Of a stretch of DNA of 27,674 nucleotides, positions 22,079-27,674 are shown in pieces. The stretch covers positions 12,973 through 40,646 of the forward strand of contig KN888748.1 in the NCBI GenBank assembly GCA_000934455.1, read 5' to 3'. Made by a program: the position numbers and the translations under genes. Below the pieces are notes generated by a model. That model searched no databases, had not been told where the DNA came from, and was given only the letters and a program-made list of their open reading frames with translations. The stretch is from Apostichopus parvimensis (taxonomy: Eukaryota > Echinodermata > Holothuroidea > Aspidochirotida > Stichopodidae). How positions within the stretch are numbered: the first letter of the stretch is position 1; each line of letters begins with the position of its first letter.

Positions 22079-22603
22079 ACACAACTGTTTCATGAAGACA
22101 AACAAGTTTTTCTCCTTACTATACAATACTGTAACATTAAAGAGTGATGATGTGCTGCAAAAATCTGCCATTGCAGTTTTTCAAACTAAGCGCATGGACT
22201 CGATACTGCAGGTATTAGCACGGCCGTTACAGTTTCGTTTCCTGTTGCCGTATATACATTGACATGAGATGAAAGAAACTTTGTTTAGTGTATGTACTTT
22301 TTGGAGACGTTTCATCCTGTTGTTCTCATAAACAATACATAAATGGATGATATTAACCTGAATAGTCAAGTGTTGCATCAAAACAATGAATGTAACGTCA
22401 AACCTTTTCATAACTTACTCTTTCAATACACATGTGATATTAAAGAGTTAGTTCAGGCCATAAAATTATGTAAAGATGAGAATAAAATAAATGATTTACT
22501 CCAAAATTCACCTACAGTACAGTTGGTGCAGGACAGTTTTGTATTATTTTGTTTAATTACAAATTTGGCTTGGTGAAACTGAGGACTTAATTTTGCTCCT
22601 CAC

Positions 22604-22633
22604 TCCCCCCCTCCCCCTCCCCCTTCTCCTCCA
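22604..22633 (-). repeat. C-rich polypyrimidine tract
   Basis: Runs of 7, 5 and 5 C separated by single T, then TTCTCCTCC. On the minus strand it is G-rich and quadruplex-prone. Confidence 0.9.
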
Positions 22634-25399
22634 GAAAAAAAAATTTGCTTAAAAGTTTTAAACTCTCTCTACAATCAGCCAAGATTTCAATAAATGTCTT
22701 AACGTCCTCATAAGGCCTCCTGTAATTAATGTCACATTTTTTAAGAATTTAAAAAAACAAAATTAAAACAAAAATGACAATCCATCATTTAATTCTGTTA
22801 AAAATACTCAGCAGAGTTTTGTCATCTTTTGATCAACTATATTGCTAACGACACCATTCATTAAAAAATATTTGTATCATTAACTAAGTTTATGTACTGT
22901 ACTATAAACTACAGAGCAGGGCAATGAGAGTACCTGTTGAAAACGTATTATGTATGTACCTATTCAATATTGTAGGCATGCTCCACACATACACACACGT
23001 GCAAAGAGTATTAATATCATAAAGGGTGAAAACAAAGTGCTGAATTTGACACAAAAAACACTGTTAGTCATCCCACTTTTCCTTCAGTCCAAAGTCCTAC
23101 GTCAACCTCACTCTCTAGTTCTTCATTTCCACAATATTGTTGTGCAACATAAATGTCAGACTTAAAAATAAGGACTTCTTTTACTGTGACTTGAATTTCC
23201 TAGAAATGCTAATCAACAGTTTTTTAAAAACGTTTCACTGCTGGGGTTTATAATTTTCAAACAAACAAGTTTTTACGTAAATAATGCAAACATTGAAAAA
23301 CGTAAAAAACAGTGGGCGTTAAAATGGAATAAAGTCAGATCCTATATTATATAGGTTTCCTGATGCATGGTATAGTGTTTGTAAGTTCCAATTGACCAAA
23401 CAATTTCTACGAAAGTGTACCCATGTGATGATATACTGTTCAAGTTGAAATCAAAAATTGGCTGTTTTCTGTTTGCTGCAGCCAGTTGAAGGAAAAAGAG
23501 AAATGAAAAGAATAAGAAGGTAACAATACATAACCAAACCTAGCAAATGGCCACTTATACAGAGATGTGAATTAATGCCACCTTCCTACGATAAAACAAA
23601 ATTTTATGATTTATTCTTTGTAAGACATTTGTATTTGATATTGTTCCAATTAAACTTTTCATATGAATTATTCAGATATGGGTTTAAGAAAGGAGATAGT
23701 TAAAGACCAAGGAAAATTACAAAATGTCATACAGTACATACTCAGGTACTAACACAACACATCTGGCATGATGAGTACATAGTCTGTATCGATATAAACA
23801 AACAACTACCACATCTCTATCTATCTCTCGCCTCTTATTTGTCAGCTTGCTTTATTCCTATTTATGACATTTCTAAATGTCAGCATTATATATTCTGCCC
23901 CTCTGCATAATTTATTATTCAAATTAATTCATGTACCATAATTCTCCGAAGCAGTTACACGTTTTTACACTGTCGTTACACAAATGTAAATTAACGCCCC
24001 CGAAAGTGCATCTTTTACTTCTTTCTTTTTTTGTTGGCAACCCTGCCGATAGAAGATTGTCCAGGGTAAAGGAGACAACGAATTTCAACCAAACACCTGC
24101 CTCCCATGAAGTAGTGGCTAATTAAGCCGAACTACTCTGTGTAAGTTATTCTTCAGATATCAAGTAAGTTTAGGAGCCCTTGGCTATTTTAGATTTTATT
24201 CTATCTCGTTCTTCGTGTTTTAATACCATGAACATCTAACAAGACCTATTGACTTCTACCTGTGATGGAGAGTGGAGACTGTGCAACAATACATTTACAT
24301 CTCCTTTTTTAGTTGCGACTTTATTTTATTAGTGCTCAACAAATTAGACAGGTTGCAGGAAAGTTTTTCTGATTCAAATTTTGCAAGGATTTTACTTCCG
24401 TTTTCACATAAAACAAACATATGTGATGAAACCAGACTAATTTTAGTAACAAACCATAACCATTTAAACTTGAGACATAATTCCACTACAAAGTGAAAAT
24501 ATGTTTATATGTACTTTGAATAAATGAATGTTAATTTAATTCATATAAAATGTTTCTTCTTCTTATCATTCATTTCCAAGTTAACTTTAAAGAAACAGTA
24601 AATAAATTTAAATTTTTTTTTTTAAACGGGAGAGTTTATAAAATTTATATCCTTCGCATTACATATTTATTACAAAGCAAATATAGATCATGGCATTTGG
24701 CAATTTCTGATAGCTTTTTCGGTCTTCAAACAGAGCATGGATCCAACTATACTGTATGTTCATATAATTCTGCCGTTTCTAAAGAGTAATCCACATGACA
24801 AAGTATACAGCTGCAGAAAGAATGAACTAAACACACGCAGGCAAACAACTTCCTAATTGGCTTGGCTCATTTGTCAAATTTGCTTCTCGGTATTAGCCGA
24901 GAAGGAAGCCTGGCCAGGTGAATCAAGGTTGATCGTGTTCTACAGAATAATTTCCTCAAATGCTCAAAAATAATTGCTGCTGTCAAGTTGAAAAATATTG
25001 GGAGTTGTGAAAGCCAAAGTATGATTTATGGTTCAACTGAAAAATACTTACTTAGGGAAAATGAAAGTTTTATACTGAATCTTTTAGACTTGCCTGAAGT
25101 ATATTTCTGTTCGATCAATGCTGTATTGCAAATGTCTCTCGAAACTGGGGTGTGATGCCAGGTTAAAACATTCAATGCACTTTTTCCCTTCCGAGAGTGG
25201 CTTTCCAATGTCAAATTGCCATGTTTACCGGTTGTGTAGCGATTTCTTATGTAATTAATGGCAGGTATAAGGATAGCGTCAAGAATATTAAAATCCACAA
25301 ATAATTAAGCCTGGCAATCTTACCATCCTCACTTTACTATGTAAAATAGAGTATTAACCTGGTCAACTGTATGCACTGTACAACCCGACCCACACTCAT

Positions 25400-25422
25400 C
25401 CCCCCCCCCCCAACACTCCCCC
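25400..25422 (-). repeat. Poly-C, 12 + 5
   Basis: C12, AACACT, C5. Confidence 0.9.
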
Positions 25423-26391
25423 AAACGAGTGGCCGCTTTAGATCTACCCCATCGTCATTCTACCATCAGACTGACATTTGTGTTAGGAGTTAGAATCTAT
25501 GGCACCTCAAAAATAATATTTGCTTTGCACACGCAGATTCTGTGCAAGCCTTCATCCTAACAGTTGTTTTGTGCTTTTCGATTGACAAATACAGTGTATT
25601 AAACATAACATTTGGTACAGTACTTTGTGAGAGAGAGAGTTGAGATGAAATGCATGCATTTGTACTCATTTAAAACCATTCTGCTCCATTACAGTATAGA
25701 TTTACGGCAAGCTAATGCCAACAGATGGAGAAATCTGTCGTTCATAATGGGAGAAAATTGCTATAAATTCAGTATTTAATGTCAATTAAAATTTCATTTA
25801 TATCGCCCTACGTCTCTGTTGCACAACGGATGAAATGATTGGACAACATTAAAGAGGAATTATTCCCATGTATGAGAGAACTATAATTGAGCTGTAGGAT
25901 TACATTATAAGTTATTCATGCATTGCCTCCGCTTCACGGAGAACGAATAAACCTTGAAAGTAGAAACATAATCATGTTATAGCTGTATATACAGAGGACT
26001 TAAGAAAAAATATTTCATCCTAATGAGAAAACAGCCAAAATAGTACAAAATATTAATGTTATAGCCATAGTCCTACGGTAGTTGATATAATACAAAAACT
26101 GTTTAGAGGTCAATTTTATACTCAAATCCATTCCTTGATTTAATTAAATTACAAAGATTGCTTTAACATGCCACATTTATTTTCTATTTCACTTTGGTAT
26201 TTTCATCAATGCAATGCTTCTCGAACCACACTTGACTGACTCTGTTTTATCTTCCGAGCTCTGTTCATTCCACGAAACTAATTGGTTTGAGGTCAAAACG
26301 TTATTTTAAGCAACCATCTCCACAGCGGCCTTAACAGACGCTTGAAGTTTACAAACCTTTGCTTAATTTTTCTCATCACCAAGGAACGGTT

Positions 26392-26405
26392 AAAAAAAAA
26401 AAAAA
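26392..26405. repeat. Poly-A, 14
   Basis: Run of 14 A. Confidence 0.95.
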
Positions 26406-27281
26406 TTACTTCAAACATGTCACCCTGGGAGGAATTCACTGTGAAAGATGGAGTCTGTGCATAAAAGGTTCATCACTTATTAAATGAAGAAAGGTGTCAA
26501 ACGAAATCCTGATAACTTGATTGTGACACAAGCCAACATGTTAACTTACAAACTCAATTACCCCAGACTGCTGGTTACCACTTACTTACAGGCTTCATCT
26601 TCTGTAGATGAACTATTGTAAACTTGTACAAGTTGATGCCTTGACTAGGTGACGACACTTTTCCTGTTACTTGTGTTGCTAAGTGAAAAAGCAGCAGTTT
26701 TGCGAACAGAGGGAAGAATATAATTATGCCAGATATCGATCAGCTTTTCCTAGCGATAGCTTGAAAGTCTGAACGTGTATAAATAGTCAACTTGTTATGG
26801 ACTTAAGATCCCTAACGCTCCAGAATCTTGGGAGTAAAAGTCTTCTGCAACAATACACTGAATTAATACTGAGTGGTGAATTCATTATTCATGTAGCTAT
26901 ATGAGGCTGCAGAAGCTCGTGTTGACAGACACTGAGAGAGCCATTTTATTCAGTCAGTGCATTTTACACGTGTGGATTGAGGAAGCAGTTTTTATAAGGC
27001 GGTGAGGAAGAGGAAGGCACCGATCAAACTGAAGTGATGTTGTGCCATAAGGAGTAGCCTTAGGCTTCCCCGGTAACACCAAAATAAAACTAGTACAACA
27101 CATAAACAAAAAAAAGGTGGAAGGATGATTTAGTAAGTTGAAGGAAGGAACGAACAGTTCAGAGAACAGCTCAGCAACTTAACATGAATAACACCTTTAC
27201 AAAAAAAAAAATCCCACTTTTACTTTATCATTTAAGGATCATTTAGAAGGGAGGGAGTTACTGTGGGGACAAAGAAGGGGG

Positions 27282-27290
27282 TATAAAAAG
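27282..27290 (+). promoter_or_regulatory. TATA-like box
   Basis: TATAAAAAG matches the TATA consensus and follows a G-rich stretch. A 55-codon frame begins about 130 bp downstream. No convincing initiator was found, and TATA-like words are common in AT-rich DNA. Confidence 0.2.
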
Positions 27291-27419
27291 AGAGGAGGAA
27301 AGTAGAGGTGATGTCACTACTCACTAGTATGTCAACACAAGTTTTGGCTGAATTTTTCTAGATGTTTTTTTGGGCAAAGTTGAACAATTGTAAGTTCACA
27401 ACCATTACAAGCTTTTTGG

Positions 27420-27587
27420 ATGTCAACAGACTACACATGTTTGCGGAGTGAAACAAACTATTTTTTGTGTGTACTTTCTACAGTATTGAAAGGACTTGGA
27501 ATTGCCTTCACAAGCGGGAAGCCAAGTGAGTTTGGTACTGCGATACTCTCAATGATGAAGATGAAGGAGTATGATCAACCATTATAA
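27420..27587 (+). CDS. Candidate small ORF or terminal exon, 55 codons
   Basis: An ATG at 27420 opens a 55-codon frame ending at TAA 27585-27587. The frame is open further upstream to 27384. It contains a hydrophobic stretch NYFLCVLSTVLKGLGIAF and ends MMKMKEYDQPL. Two readings are possible. One is a small gene from the TATA-like box at 27282. The other is a terminal exon starting after the good acceptor tract at 27461-27483 (gtgtgtactttctacag). The start context is weak (T at -3). I recognise no family, and frames of this length arise by chance here, so this is a candidate only. Confidence 0.2.
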   Translation: MSTDYTCLRSETNYFLCVLSTVLKGLGIAFTSGKPSEFGTAILSMMKMKEYDQPL

Positions 27588-27674
27588 GAATATTCAGAGA
27601 GAGAAATAAGAGAATTGATTTCTTAAAAAAAATGCAAGGACAAATCTACCTGTAGATCTTGATGCACAAGAAGA

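Larger units (their letters stand above)
12050..27674 (-). other. PACS upstream intron (or 5' interval)
   Basis: This sequence lies 5' of the exon on the coding strand, from the CCCAAAG acceptor to the right edge, at least 15.6 kb. The preceding PACS exon should end with a strand like the human ETELQLTFSLQ. I did not find it, so it probably lies beyond 27674, or it has diverged. Outside the listed repeats, the stretches 12050-13818, 14691-16417, 16496-18307, 18331-20026, 20071-20962, 22079-25399 and 25423-27281 hold no gene, RNA or element I can support. It cannot be excluded that part of this interval is 5' flank rather than intron. Confidence 0.6.

Noticed and set aside
21812-22171. 119-codon minus frame
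   Set aside because: It is a shadow across the tRNA-derived SINE and its flank.
26575-26760. Minus frame with a hydrophobic start and a GTAAGTAAG donor-like end
   Set aside because: It has no ATG and no recognisable family; the donor could be chance. It does not match the PACS N-terminal exons.

Overview
The window is invertebrate nuclear DNA. It is AT-rich (roughly 36% G+C by eye), has no prokaryotic gene layout, and is almost entirely non-coding. The one secure gene piece is a single internal exon on the minus strand at 11924-12049. It encodes 42 residues of the furin-binding region of a PACS (phosphofurin acidic cluster sorting protein) homologue. Its polybasic RRKRY motif, the KNR arginine aligned with human PACS1 Arg203, a GT donor and a pyrimidine-rich AG acceptor are all visible. 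The exon differs from vertebrate PACS at several positions. Together with the hAT, tRNA-SINE and 'tatttatatagcgc' repeat types, this suggests a marine invertebrate, possibly an echinoderm. That placement is inference.

Read on the minus strand, the gene runs from high to low coordinates. 12050-27674 is therefore the upstream intron (at least 15.6 kb) and 1-11923 the downstream intron (at least 11.9 kb), unless a diverged exon was missed. I looked for the neighbouring PACS segments (the one ending in the conserved acidic-cluster-binding strand, and the one leading to the SSQP-type motif) and did not find them.

Layout, left to right: unremarkable AT-rich intron with one CTCF-like site (1.76 kb) and a CRE octamer (3.77 kb); a 368-bp non-autonomous hAT element with perfect 13-bp terminal repeats and an 8-bp target duplication (3914-4281); more plain intron with a dispersed-repeat copy at 7.13 kb; a 103-bp tandem duplication at 10.28-10.48 kb; a slightly GC-richer block at 11.0-11.7 kb ending in a hairpin, AATAAA and A12; the PACS exon; the second dispersed-repeat copy at 13.89 kb next to a five-copy minisatellite of about 104 bp (14.16-14.69 kb); a marine-invertebrate-type repeat fragment at 16.42 kb; an 81/86-bp tandem duplication at 20.96 kb; a tRNA-like relic (21.22-21.27 kb) and a tRNA-derived SINE (21.8-22.1 kb); then plain intron to the end, where a TATA-like box lies upstream of a 55-codon reading frame on the plus strand.

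Most of the longer open frames, including the longest at 129 codons, are expected by chance at this base composition and are not annotated as genes. No rRNA, intact tRNA, CRISPR array or convincing autonomous transposon was seen.
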